24,360 nucleotides of DNA from Spirochaeta sp. UBA2779. Its GTDB lineage: Bacteria > Spirochaetota > Spirochaetia > DSM-2461. The notes beneath the pieces are model-generated. The model was not told the origin of the DNA and did not search any database. It was given only the letters and a program-made list of their open reading frames with translations. Shown here in pieces: positions 14,972 through 22,274 of this stretch; the first letter of the stretch is position 1, and every line of letters starts with the position of its first letter. The stretch spans positions 1,820 through 26,179 of the forward strand of contig DEIH01000185.1 of the NCBI GenBank assembly GCA_002352375.1, given 5' to 3'. A program made the position numbers and the translations under genes.

Positions 14972-16281
14972 TATACCTGCTGGCCGCAGGTTTCCATATT
15001 CAACAGGGGTTTTCCGAGTCGGAACCCTTAACACCGAAGCAGAACATCGGGAATTATAAAATCTCTTTCAACATGCCCTACCTGCCGGTGAGACAGAATC
15101 AATCTACCGCAAAAGCCTGGTCTGTTGATGTGGAATCAACTATCGGCATGCGGCCTGAGTTTACATTCTGGTTTGATAAGTGGAATTCCGATAACGGTCG
15201 TAAAAAAATCAGTATATCTCTGGAGAGATTCTTTGAATTCAGAAAACCGGTTTACCGCATAATCCGGGACTCGGGATTACCCTGGGAGCTTGCAGCTATA
15301 CCTATTGTCGAATCGAACTGGAGAATTAACGCTGTATCTTCATCCGGGGCAGCTGGTCCCTGGCAGTTTCTGGAATCCAGTGCACGAGGGCGGCATCTCA
15401 TTATTGACGCCTGGAGAGATGAAAGGCGGGATGTCTGGCGTTCAACGGAAGCCGCTATGTCTGAGCTGGCGTTCTATAATCGCCTTTTCTCAGACTGGCT
15501 GCTGGCTGCAGCATCGTACAACGCCGGTCCGACACGGATAAGCCGTTTACGTAAAGAAAGTGGTTTGATCAGCTATTGGGAACTTCTGGATGCGGGACTT
15601 TTGCCTCAGGAAACCCGGAATTATGTCCCCCAGATTATTGCTATAGCCTATATAAGCTCTCATGCAGGGAGATTGGGCCTGCCCATAAATTGGGACGAAC
15701 CAACTGACTGGGTACAGATACCTCTGGACAGATCTATCCATGTACAGAAAATGATTGATGCCCTCGGAATGAATGAAGTACTTATCAAAGCAGCCTATCA
15801 GGAGCTGCACCATCCTGTTACACCTCCTCCATCCCTGTCTTATTCTCTTAAAGTCCCCGAAAAAGATGCTGAGAGAACACGGATCTGGCTGGAATCACTT
15901 GAACAGGATAATGCTCCGGAAAGATTCTGGAGGTATACTGCCCAAAGTGGTGATACACTGTCTGAGATTGCACGTAATAACGGCATTTCATTGTCCGATC
16001 TTCTAAGCTACAATAATCATGTCTCCACCGGAGTACTCCGAATCGGAGAACGGCTGTACCTTCCCGGTAATGAGATTAAACCGGAGGGAGCTGATGATGA
16101 TATACTGCCAGTCTGGGGAGGCCGCTACTATGTAGCTCCGGGAGATTCCTTCTGGTCTATCGCCAGGAGTTATGGAATCCGGCCCGAGAAACTGGCCGAA
16201 GTAAATCACCGGCCACTCACTGGTGTACTCCTGGCCGGAAGTGTTCTGCATGTTCCGGGTAAGGAGGAGGAGGAATTATGA
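14938..16281 (+). CDS. Membrane-bound lytic murein transglycosylase (MltD-like, SLT plus two LysM)
   Basis: A 447-residue secreted enzyme that cleaves peptidoglycan with formation of 1,6-anhydro-muramyl ends. After a signal peptide (about 1-26) comes the SLT domain with the catalytic Glu125 in LAAIPIVESNW, then SSGAAGPWQFLESSA, LAAASYNAGPTRI and the closing ETRNYVPQIIA, as in MltD. Two LysM peptidoglycan-binding modules follow, at about 333-378 and 397-441. The start is the ATG at 14938; a TTG two codons earlier is also in frame and neither has a strong Shine-Dalgarno, so it may depend on coupling with the overlapping lipoprotein. It has no lipobox, unlike E. coli MltD. ATGA overlap links it to the next gene. 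Confidence 0.9.
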   Translation: MGRNILRRSALIYLLAAGFHIQQGFSESEPLTPKQNIGNYKISFNMPYLPVRQNQSTAKAWSVDVESTIGMRPEFTFWFDKWNSDNGRKKISISLERFFEFRKPVYRIIRDSGLPWELAAIPIVESNWRINAVSSSGAAGPWQFLESSARGRHLIIDAWRDERRDVWRSTEAAMSELAFYNRLFSDWLLAAASYNAGPTRISRLRKESGLISYWELLDAGLLPQETRNYVPQIIAIAYISSHAGRLGLPINWDEPTDWVQIPLDRSIHVQKMIDALGMNEVLIKAAYQELHHPVTPPPSLSYSLKVPEKDAERTRIWLESLEQDNAPERFWRYTAQSGDTLSEIARNNGISLSDLLSYNNHVSTGVLRIGERLYLPGNEIKPEGADDDILPVWGGRYYVAPGDSFWSIARSYGIRPEKLAEVNHRPLTGVLLAGSVLHVPGKEEEEL

Positions 16282-17105
16282 AATTCACTAAAATACTGCT
16301 GATTGCAGTTCTCACCATTATTCCTCCATCGTTATTTTCAGAAATTATCGTTCAATCATCAATGGACTGGAGTACAGGACATTTTGAACTATATGCTACA
16401 AGAGCCCTTGATTCGGGAATGTCTCCCTCGGATCATCCCCAGGCATTAAAAGCTCTGGAAAGAGAACTGCCGCCCTATGTTATGAAAGAACTGGGACTTC
16501 TGGCATGGAACAGGGGGGGAACTCTGCAGCAGGGAATGGATAAAAACCCATCTCTCAGGACTTATATAGAAAGCATTGCCGACGCGATAGATATGGAATG
16601 GAGCAGACTGTCAAAGGATCAAAAATCTGTTGAGGCCTCCTACTCCCTGGAACTTGAAAATATTCTGCCGGAAATTATACCGCCCACTGGTGTTGAAGAA
16701 CTATCAGAAAAACCCATCGGATGGGTACCTGTACCCGAAGACAGCTGGACTGGTATCCTTATCTATGTTCCTGAGAATCTCCCTGTCCGAGGTACCGGGC
16801 TGTCCGCCGATATACACCCGGCCTTATACGCCAGGGTATTATCCGACAACCTTGAAGTGCTGGCAGATCCTTCAATAGGGAACCGTCAGCTGCTGTCCTA
16901 TCGTAATATACAGGATAGAGATAAAACTGAATCTTTAATTGGACGCAGACCCTACAGGGTAATGGCCAGGGAATTATATGGAGACCTTCCCTGTGATATT
17001 ATTATCAGTAAAGAAGATACACGGCGTATTCTTGCAGCAGATTCCGGAAGACATGCACTCTCAGAAGGCCGTATTGCCATCCTGATTGAATCCAAATCTG
17101 AATGA
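16278..17105 (+). CDS. Exported protein of unknown function, LPP20-like
   Basis: A 275-residue protein with a signal peptide (MKFTKILLIAVLTIIPPSLFS, cleavage near residue 21) and no lipobox. The mature part begins IIVQSSMDWSTGHFELYATRALD and includes a helical stretch with ALKALERELPPYV, then the segment WTGILIYVPENLPVRGTGLSADIHPALYARVLSDN and an ILIES end. The layout recalls periplasmic LPP20-type proteins, but this is only a resemblance. It has an excellent ribosome binding site, GGAGGAGGAGG (16263-16273), and its ATG overlaps the transglycosylase stop as ATGA, so it is translated together with that enzyme. A job in the periplasm connected with envelope maintenance is inferred from context alone. 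Confidence 0.82.
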   Translation: MKFTKILLIAVLTIIPPSLFSEIIVQSSMDWSTGHFELYATRALDSGMSPSDHPQALKALERELPPYVMKELGLLAWNRGGTLQQGMDKNPSLRTYIESIADAIDMEWSRLSKDQKSVEASYSLELENILPEIIPPTGVEELSEKPIGWVPVPEDSWTGILIYVPENLPVRGTGLSADIHPALYARVLSDNLEVLADPSIGNRQLLSYRNIQDRDKTESLIGRRPYRVMARELYGDLPCDIIISKEDTRRILAADSGRHALSEGRIAILIESKSE

Positions 17106-17115
17106 AAGGTATAAT
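17086..17115 (+). promoter_or_regulatory. Putative promoter of the structured intergenic region
   Basis: TTGAAT (17086-17091), 18 bases and a perfect TATAAT (17110-17115). The predicted start, near 17122, coincides with the first inverted repeat of the downstream structured region. It lies at the very end of the LPP20-like gene. Confidence 0.5.
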
Positions 17116-17120
17116 ATCCT

Positions 17121-17252
17121 CAGGGCAAGCCCTGGACCCGGAACCATTTATGCGGCTCTGCTCGCAAGTTCGCTCCGCAAACCAGCTGTATCCGTTCCGG
17201 GGCAAGCCGCAGGGTAATAAACCTTGCTTTCCCTGCGCTTATTCGGGAATAA
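17121..17252 (+). other. Intergenic region with nested inverted repeats (candidate structured RNA or REP-like element)
   Basis: The 193-base gap 17106-17298 is the longest on one strand in the window. It contains a 14-base near-contiguous palindrome CAGGGC-AA-GCCCTG (17121-17134); an 8-base perfect inverted repeat CCCGGAAC/GTTCCGGG (17137-17144 with 17194-17201) that encloses TGCGG/CCGCA (17151-17155 with 17175-17179); CGCAGGG/CCCTGCG (17208-17214 with 17231-17237), extended by AAG/CTT past a bulged C; and TTATTC-GG-GAATAA (17239-17252). GGGCAAGCC occurs twice (17123, 17200). CAGGG at 17210 could alternatively pair with CCCTG at 17130, so exclusive folds are possible. No uridine tract follows any stem, so none is a standard terminator. 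I recognise no known riboswitch or RNA family. Confidence 0.4.
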
Positions 17253-17260
17253 ACCTGATC

Positions 17261-17289
17261 TTGACGTATCGGGAACAGCCCGTTTTAAT
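17261..17289 (+). promoter_or_regulatory. Promoter of the SH3 lipoprotein gene
   Basis: TTGACG (17261-17266), exactly 17 bases and TTTAAT (17284-17289), each five of six against consensus. The -10 ends 9 bases before the ATG at 17299, which lacks a Shine-Dalgarno, so the leader would be very short or absent. This supports starting the gene at 17299 and not at the upstream in-frame ATG codons. The palindrome TTATTC-GG-GAATAA lies 8 bases upstream and could be an operator. Confidence 0.6.
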
Positions 17290-17298
17290 CGAATGAGT

Positions 17299-18606
17299 AT
17301 GAAAAAAAGAATAATAATCCCTATTGCCCTGTTAATACTGTTCACATTATCCGGATGTGGAAACTTGGGAACCGCAGTGGTTCTCTGGCCGACAGATGAT
17401 AGCCGCTGGAAACCAGGTGATTTACTGACAGTTAAAGATGAATCCTTTTTAAGAAATACATATATTGTCAATCTACCGGAAAAAAGACGTCTTAAAGAGG
17501 AAATAGATCAATGGCGGCTCAAGCTTTTCCGTAAGGAGAAAGACGCCGTTAATTTTGCAGCAGCAATGGGAGAATGGCAGTTTGTTTATGGAGAATGCCT
17601 GTATCAGGGACTACCCATGCGCTCTGAGCCCTCAAATACATCGTCCCGTATCTTCCGCTTCAGAAAAGGTGATTTCATCAAAGTTCTCGGCAGGGAACCA
17701 GGACCCGTTCCTGTGGGAAATCTCGAAGGGTACTGGTACCATGTTATCGCCGAAGGCGGTATAGAAGGTTATGTTTTTGACTACTACCTCAGGGTAATGA
17801 GAATAAAGAATGGTGAAACAATTGTTCTCAATGCCAGAGATACAGACGATCCTGTTCTTGATAATATTCTCGCCGATACATGGCGTCCGAGTATCTTCAA
17901 CGACATGATTAACGACAGGCAGATCGATCTGACTCTTTTCAAGCCGGAATACGGGCTGTTTCCGGATAGGGAAGAACAAACACTCACACTTCGACTCCCT
18001 GAGATTTCCATTGTTCAAAAGTGGACTGAAATTGTTCCAGCAGGACCGAAACGCTACGATTTTCTCGGTACTAATTTCCGGATTACCGTGAATTCTGAAT
18101 TCTTTATCAGTGTTCAGTACAATATAGACGGCAAAGAGCATTTTGAAGCTTTTGTACGGTTCAACAGGAGTATTTCCGATATCATCGATGATGAACAAAA
18201 CCGAAGAAAGGCCGTTCTTGAGCATTTACTGGAAACAGGACCTGTTTACAGCAGTCGTGCCTATGGAGAATTGGCATTTTATGAGGACGGCAGTTTTACC
18301 TGGAGCGGAAAGTCATCCCTCATATCCAGGGGGATATTAAGTTCATCAGCAGGAAACAAAGGTGTAGTAAAATTCAATTATTTTAAATCACCGGAAATCA
18401 CCGGAGCTCATGAAGGAGTTCTGAATCTACGTTTTGACAACGGAGAATCAGTACAGTTTTTATACGCCTTTGAAGATAACGGCCTCCGGCTGCTCTATGC
18501 TCCGGAAAATGTAATACAGGACCGCCGGGTTAAAACTGATCAGTTCATCGATCCTATACGCCTGTTCTTTAAACCTCTGGACGGCGTCGTACTACCGGAA
18601 AGATAA
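17299..18606 (+). CDS. Lipoprotein with bacterial SH3-like domain
   Basis: A 435-residue predicted lipoprotein. Starting at ATG 17299 gives a compact signal sequence MKKRIIIPIALLILFTLSGC with lipobox Cys20; starting at 17224 or 17293 would only add an unneeded extension. Residues about 100-166 (LYQGLPMRSEPSNTSSRIFRFRKGDFIKVLG, WYHVIAEGGIEGYVFDYYL) are a bacterial SH3-like domain, a module often binding peptidoglycan or peptides. The rest, with strand-rich segments such as YGELAFYEDGSFTWSGKSSLI and VLNLRFDNGESVQFLYAF, I do not recognise. It has its own promoter and lies 6 bases before the ABC-F gene. With the preceding transglycosylase and lipoproteins it makes an envelope-centred neighbourhood. 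Confidence 0.82.
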   Translation: MKKRIIIPIALLILFTLSGCGNLGTAVVLWPTDDSRWKPGDLLTVKDESFLRNTYIVNLPEKRRLKEEIDQWRLKLFRKEKDAVNFAAAMGEWQFVYGECLYQGLPMRSEPSNTSSRIFRFRKGDFIKVLGREPGPVPVGNLEGYWYHVIAEGGIEGYVFDYYLRVMRIKNGETIVLNARDTDDPVLDNILADTWRPSIFNDMINDRQIDLTLFKPEYGLFPDREEQTLTLRLPEISIVQKWTEIVPAGPKRYDFLGTNFRITVNSEFFISVQYNIDGKEHFEAFVRFNRSISDIIDDEQNRRKAVLEHLLETGPVYSSRAYGELAFYEDGSFTWSGKSSLISRGILSSSAGNKGVVKFNYFKSPEITGAHEGVLNLRFDNGESVQFLYAFEDNGLRLLYAPENVIQDRRVKTDQFIDPIRLFFKPLDGVVLPER

Positions 18607-18612
18607 GAATCA

Positions 18613-20556
18613 ATGGCGTTTATACAACTGGACGGGATTGGGCTGTCATTCGGCGACCGTCAGATTTTCAAAGAGGCACACCTCACCATATCCCCAGGAA
18701 GCAGGATTGCTTTAACCGGCGCAAATGGAAGCGGTAAATCTACTCTGATGAAAGTTGCCGCTGGTAAACAGGAATATGATACGGGAAGGATTATCAGTCC
18801 CCGAGGAACAAGGTCGGCTTATCTTCCCCAGTCAGGAATTGTTCATAAAGGAAAAACCCTCAAAGAAGAGGCGATGGGAGCTTTTAAGGAACTTGCGACT
18901 CTAAAAGATGAGGCGGACAACATCACGGAGCTCCTGGAGAATAATGAAGGATCGACAGTATCACTTCTGGAACGCTATCAGGAGATTCATGATGCTCTTG
19001 AAAATGCCGAATGGGACCGCAGGGAAGCCAGGGTTGAGCAAATTTTAAAAGGTTTGGGCTTCAGCCGCTCCGATCTGGAGAATGATGTCTCCACATTTTC
19101 GGGTGGGTGGCAGATGAGAATCGCCCTCTCAAAGATTCTTCTGATATCACCTGATGTACTGCTTCTGGATGAACCGACAAACTATCTGGATCTGGAAGCC
19201 CGGGAATGGCTCCGTGATTTTTTAAAGAAATTTCCCGGAGGGGTACTCCTTGTTTCCCATGACAGGTTGTTTCTTGATGAAACCTGCAATCAGGTGGCCG
19301 AACTCTTAATCACCCGGCTTAGTATTTTCAAAGGTACTTACAGCGGTTATGAAGCCTTCAGAGAAAAGGACATGGCCGACCTTATAGAACGCTGGAAAAG
19401 ACAGCAGGAAGAAATATCGAAAATTGAAACTTTCATCACCCGTTTCAGGTATCAGGCCACAAAGGCCAAACAGGTTCAGTCCCGAGTTAAGATGCTGGAA
19501 AAAATTGAACGGATTGAAATACCACCTGCGCTCAAGCGTATTCAATTCTCTTTTCCCGAAGCTCCCCACAGCGGTAAAATGGTATTAAGGGGAGAGAAGA
19601 TAGAACGGCATTACGGAAATAAAACAGTCTTCTCCGGAATTGATATCGAAATGCCCCGAGGGTCGAGAACTGCAGTTGTTGGAGTAAACGGTGCTGGGAA
19701 AACAACACTTTTACGAATTATTTCAGGAGAAGATTCAGATTTCAGTGGTGAAATGGCTCTTGGAAGCGGCGTAAGAACAGGCTACTTCTCTCAGGATCAA
19801 GAATCCGTACTGGACCCATCCCTGACAGTCCTGGAGGAAGCCGGAAAGGAGTCGGATCTCGGGGAAGGAAGATTACGCAGCCTGCTGGGAGCGTTCCTGT
19901 TTTCCGGTGATGATATCCACAAAAAAATCGCAGTTCTCTCCGGAGGCGAGCGGAATCGCCTGGCGCTGCTGAAAATACTGCTGGAGCCGGTAAACCTGCT
20001 TATTCTGGATGAACCTACCAATCATCTGGACATCCATTCCAAAGATATTCTTCTTGAAGCTCTTCAGGGCTTCGGAGGAACTTTGATAATAGTCTCCCAT
20101 GACAGGTATTTTCTCGAAAAGATTGCAGACCGCGTTCTTGAACTGGAGGAAGGCAGCGGAAAAACATACCTTGGTGACTACGCTTACTACAGGTGGCGGA
20201 AAAATGAAAGCCTGGAGTCCGTAAAATCAACCGGCTCACATCCAGAACAAAGGGCACAGTTGGAAACTCAGACAAACCCCGGAAACAGCATAAATAGAGA
20301 GGAGCAGAAAAAACGCCGCTCACAGGTGAATAAACTCCGAAGGGAAGAGGAATCTCTCACCATTCGACTGGAAGAAAAGGAACGTAAAGCCGCAGAACTG
20401 AGAACCGCTCTGGAGCAGCCGGAAAACTACTCAGATCCGGATAAAGCCTACACCCTGTCTGCAGAACTTATGAATGTAGAGGAGCGTATTGAGCAGATCT
20501 CTGCGGCATGGGAAGAAGCCGCCGCTGCTTTGGAAACCGCCGAAATTAATTTATAG
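18613..20556 (+). CDS. ABC-F family ATPase (ribosome-associated, Uup/YdiF-like)
   Basis: A 647-residue soluble protein with two ABC ATPase domains and no membrane segments. These proteins bind the ribosomal E site and relieve stalled or drug-bound ribosomes, or act on ribosome biogenesis. Domain 1 has Walker A GANGSGKST (36-44), signature FSGGW (162-166) and Walker B LLLDEPTN (183-190). The interdomain linker follows (about 240-310), with KIETFITRFRYQATKAKQVQSR. Domain 2 has Walker A GVNGAGKTT (357-365), signature LSGGERNR and Walker B LLILDEPTN (462-470). A C-terminal coiled coil (about 575-645) matches Uup/YfmR/YdiF types more than EttA. The subfamily, and thus housekeeping versus antibiotic resistance, cannot be settled by eye. 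It follows the lipoprotein by 6 bases with only a weak ribosome binding site. Confidence 0.9.
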   Translation: MAFIQLDGIGLSFGDRQIFKEAHLTISPGSRIALTGANGSGKSTLMKVAAGKQEYDTGRIISPRGTRSAYLPQSGIVHKGKTLKEEAMGAFKELATLKDEADNITELLENNEGSTVSLLERYQEIHDALENAEWDRREARVEQILKGLGFSRSDLENDVSTFSGGWQMRIALSKILLISPDVLLLDEPTNYLDLEAREWLRDFLKKFPGGVLLVSHDRLFLDETCNQVAELLITRLSIFKGTYSGYEAFREKDMADLIERWKRQQEEISKIETFITRFRYQATKAKQVQSRVKMLEKIERIEIPPALKRIQFSFPEAPHSGKMVLRGEKIERHYGNKTVFSGIDIEMPRGSRTAVVGVNGAGKTTLLRIISGEDSDFSGEMALGSGVRTGYFSQDQESVLDPSLTVLEEAGKESDLGEGRLRSLLGAFLFSGDDIHKKIAVLSGGERNRLALLKILLEPVNLLILDEPTNHLDIHSKDILLEALQGFGGTLIIVSHDRYFLEKIADRVLELEEGSGKTYLGDYAYYRWRKNESLESVKSTGSHPEQRAQLETQTNPGNSINREEQKKRRSQVNKLRREEESLTIRLEEKERKAAELRTALEQPENYSDPDKAYTLSAELMNVEERIEQISAAWEEAAAALETAEINL

Positions 20557-20567
20557 ACGCCCTCTTA

Positions 20568-21455
20568 TTATGAATATCTGTATATTGTACTGATAACCCC
20601 GTCCAGATAAGAAGAACCGAAGAGGTTCAGATGATTCAGAAGATGATAAAGATTATACAAATCCCGTCTTTCTGAGAATCCCGGTTCCAGCGGCCAGATG
20701 TTTTCATAACCCGTCCGGAATCCCCTGGGAAAACCGCCGAACAATTCCGTCATGGCAATATCCGCCTCCCGATGACCGAAGTAGACAGCAGGATCGATAA
20801 GCCAACCCCGGCCGTCATCCCCGGCCATCCAATTGCCCCCCCAGAGATCTCCATGGAGGAGACTGGGATGCCCCTCTTCGGGTTCTGGCAGGATATCCAT
20901 CAACCGGCGTAACAACGATGCCATTGCCCTGTCATCAGAGGAATTGCCGTATCCCTTTTCCCTTGCCAGTTTCCATTGAAACCCCAGCCTCTGCTCCCCG
21001 AAAAAATCATGCCAGGACTGCATCTGTTTATTGTTCTGAAGGGTGGAACCAATACGGTTCTCAACTTGAAACCCGCAGAATTCACTACGACCGGTCCGAT
21101 GCAGCATCGCCAGAGAAGCTCCGAATTTCTCTCCGGAATCAAGCTTGCCGGGGTTAACAACATCCATCAGAAGAAAGGAGTTTTCACCGTCCCGGCCCCA
21201 AGCCAGCGGCCGGGGAACCGGTGGTGCTCCGCCGCCGACAGAACCCAGAGCCAGAAGGCCTTCAGACTCAGACGAAAACATCGGGAGCAAATCGCCGTGA
21301 TTCTCCTTCAAAAAAAACTTATCTCCGCTGCTCAGAGTAATCAGAAATGCCCGATTGATATCCCCTCCGGAAACACTTTGTCTTTTTTTCACCCTGATAC
21401 CGGCTCCGCACAACTGTTCAAGGGCAGATTCAAGGGAATCAGCGTTTTCTAACAT
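20568..21455 (-). CDS. Fructosamine-3-kinase family protein
   Basis: A 295-residue kinase of the fructosamine/ketosamine-3-kinase family (PF03881 type), which phosphorylates sugar adducts on amines so that they fall off, repairing glycated proteins or free amines. It shows GGDINRAFLI at residues 30-39, the ATP lysine region FFLKENHG (Lys50), the catalytic HGDLWGGN with Asp203, and IDPAVYFGHREADIAMTELFGGF with the metal aspartate Asp221. I start it at the ATG at 21455; the frame runs back to 21524 but that would overlap the divergent xth gene and its promoter. There is no Shine-Dalgarno, and a -10 ends exactly 7 bases upstream, so the mRNA is probably leaderless. Only 11 bases separate its end from that of the ABC-F gene. 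Confidence 0.9.
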   Translation of the reverse strand: MLENADSLESALEQLCGAGIRVKKRQSVSGGDINRAFLITLSSGDKFFLKENHGDLLPMFSSESEGLLALGSVGGGAPPVPRPLAWGRDGENSFLLMDVVNPGKLDSGEKFGASLAMLHRTGRSEFCGFQVENRIGSTLQNNKQMQSWHDFFGEQRLGFQWKLAREKGYGNSSDDRAMASLLRRLMDILPEPEEGHPSLLHGDLWGGNWMAGDDGRGWLIDPAVYFGHREADIAMTELFGGFPRGFRTGYENIWPLEPGFSERRDLYNLYHLLNHLNLFGSSYLDGVISTIYRYS

Positions 21456-21462
21456 AAAGATT

Positions 21463-21472
21463 AGTATATACT
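21463..21472. promoter_or_regulatory. Palindromic bidirectional -10 element
   Basis: AGTATATACT is a perfect palindrome that contains TATACT on both strands: 21467-21472 on plus and 21468-21463 on minus. Each hexamer ends exactly 7 bases before an ATG, at 21480 (plus, exonuclease III) and 21455 (minus, fructosamine kinase). The whole intergenic space is 24 bases. Neither gene has a Shine-Dalgarno and neither has a strong -35. The predicted transcription starts coincide with both start codons. Confidence 0.65.
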
Positions 21473-21479
21473 GAAAAAT

Positions 21480-22238
21480 ATGAAAATTATTTCCTGGAAC
21501 GTAAACGGGGTAAGAGCCGCCCATAAAAAAGGCCTCATGGATTTCATGGCCTCATCAGATGCCGATGTTTTCTGCATTCAGGAAACAAAGGCCCATCTTG
21601 AACAGCTGACAAAAGAAATTTTCGCCCCTGAAGGATACGAATCCTGGTGGCACAGTGCAGAGCGCAGAGGCTACAGCGGCACCGCTATATGGGCAAAAAG
21701 ACAGCCCGACAGCCTGGAGACTCTGGGTGTTAAAGAGTTTGATAACGAAGGACGCATGCAAGTGGCTCTTTTCGGAGATGTGGCGATACTCAACGGTTAC
21801 TTCCCCAATTCCCAGGCTGAAGGCGCCCGGCTGGACTACAAGCTCAAATTCAACGCCGCCGTAAAAAAACGGGCCGACACACTGGCAACGGCAGGTAAAA
21901 CTGTCGTGGTAACCGGGGATTTCAACGTATCCCACAAACCCATTGACCTTGCCAGGCCCAAGGCGAACGAGAAAAACCCCGGTTACCTCCCGGAGGAGAG
22001 GGCCTGGATGGATTCTTTCATCGACGGTGGCTGGACCGATACCTTCAGAATGTTTGAAACTGGACCGGAACAGTACACATGGTGGTCTTACAGGATGAAT
22101 GCCAGGGCCAGAAATGTCGGGTGGAGACTGGATTACTTCTGTGTAAACGATGATGCCGCTGAAAGGGTAACATCCTCGAAAATACTTCCCGAGATAACCG
22201 GCAGCGATCACTGTCCTGTGGTACTGGAGCTGAATTAA
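21480..22238 (+). CDS. xth: Exodeoxyribonuclease III (AP endonuclease)
   Basis: A 252-residue member of the ExoIII/APE1 family that cuts DNA 5' to abasic sites and trims blocked 3' ends in base-excision repair. The motifs are complete: MKIISWNVNGVRA with Asn7, the metal ligand Glu35 in CIQETK, YSGTAIW, GYFPN, Asp147 and Asn149 in TGDFNVSH, YTWWSYRMNARARNVGWRLDYF with Asp218, and the catalytic SDH at 242-244. The length is normal. The ATG lies 7 bases after a shared palindromic -10 and has no Shine-Dalgarno, indicating a leaderless mRNA. It is divergent from the fructosamine kinase gene and may head a unit continuing with the rhomboid, prfA and prmC genes. Confidence 0.94.
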   Translation: MKIISWNVNGVRAAHKKGLMDFMASSDADVFCIQETKAHLEQLTKEIFAPEGYESWWHSAERRGYSGTAIWAKRQPDSLETLGVKEFDNEGRMQVALFGDVAILNGYFPNSQAEGARLDYKLKFNAAVKKRADTLATAGKTVVVTGDFNVSHKPIDLARPKANEKNPGYLPEERAWMDSFIDGGWTDTFRMFETGPEQYTWWSYRMNARARNVGWRLDYFCVNDDAAERVTSSKILPEITGSDHCPVVLELN

Positions 22239-22274
22239 ATAAACAGCACCCCCCGTCCCGCCGATAAACTGAGT

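Noticed and set aside
17136..17201. Possible tRNA or 4.5S RNA in the structured gap
   Set aside because: No T-loop, anticodon arm or SRP apical-loop motif could be found; the stems do not form a cloverleaf.
17121..17240. Stems in the 17106-17298 gap considered as intrinsic terminators
   Set aside because: None is followed by a run of T on either strand, and the first has only two unpaired bases at its centre.
17632..18225. 197-codon minus-strand frame inside the SH3 lipoprotein gene
   Set aside because: Antisense shadow with no ribosome binding site and no plausible domain, while the plus strand has a lipobox, a promoter and an SH3 domain.
20976..21452. 158-codon plus-strand frame across the fructosamine kinase gene
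   Set aside because: Antisense to a kinase with intact HGD and DPA motifs; the peptide looks like translated noise rich in Lys, Arg and Gln.
21555..22211. 218-codon minus-strand frame inside xth
   Set aside because: Entirely antisense to a complete exonuclease III with all motifs; the predicted protein has no recognisable domain or start signal.
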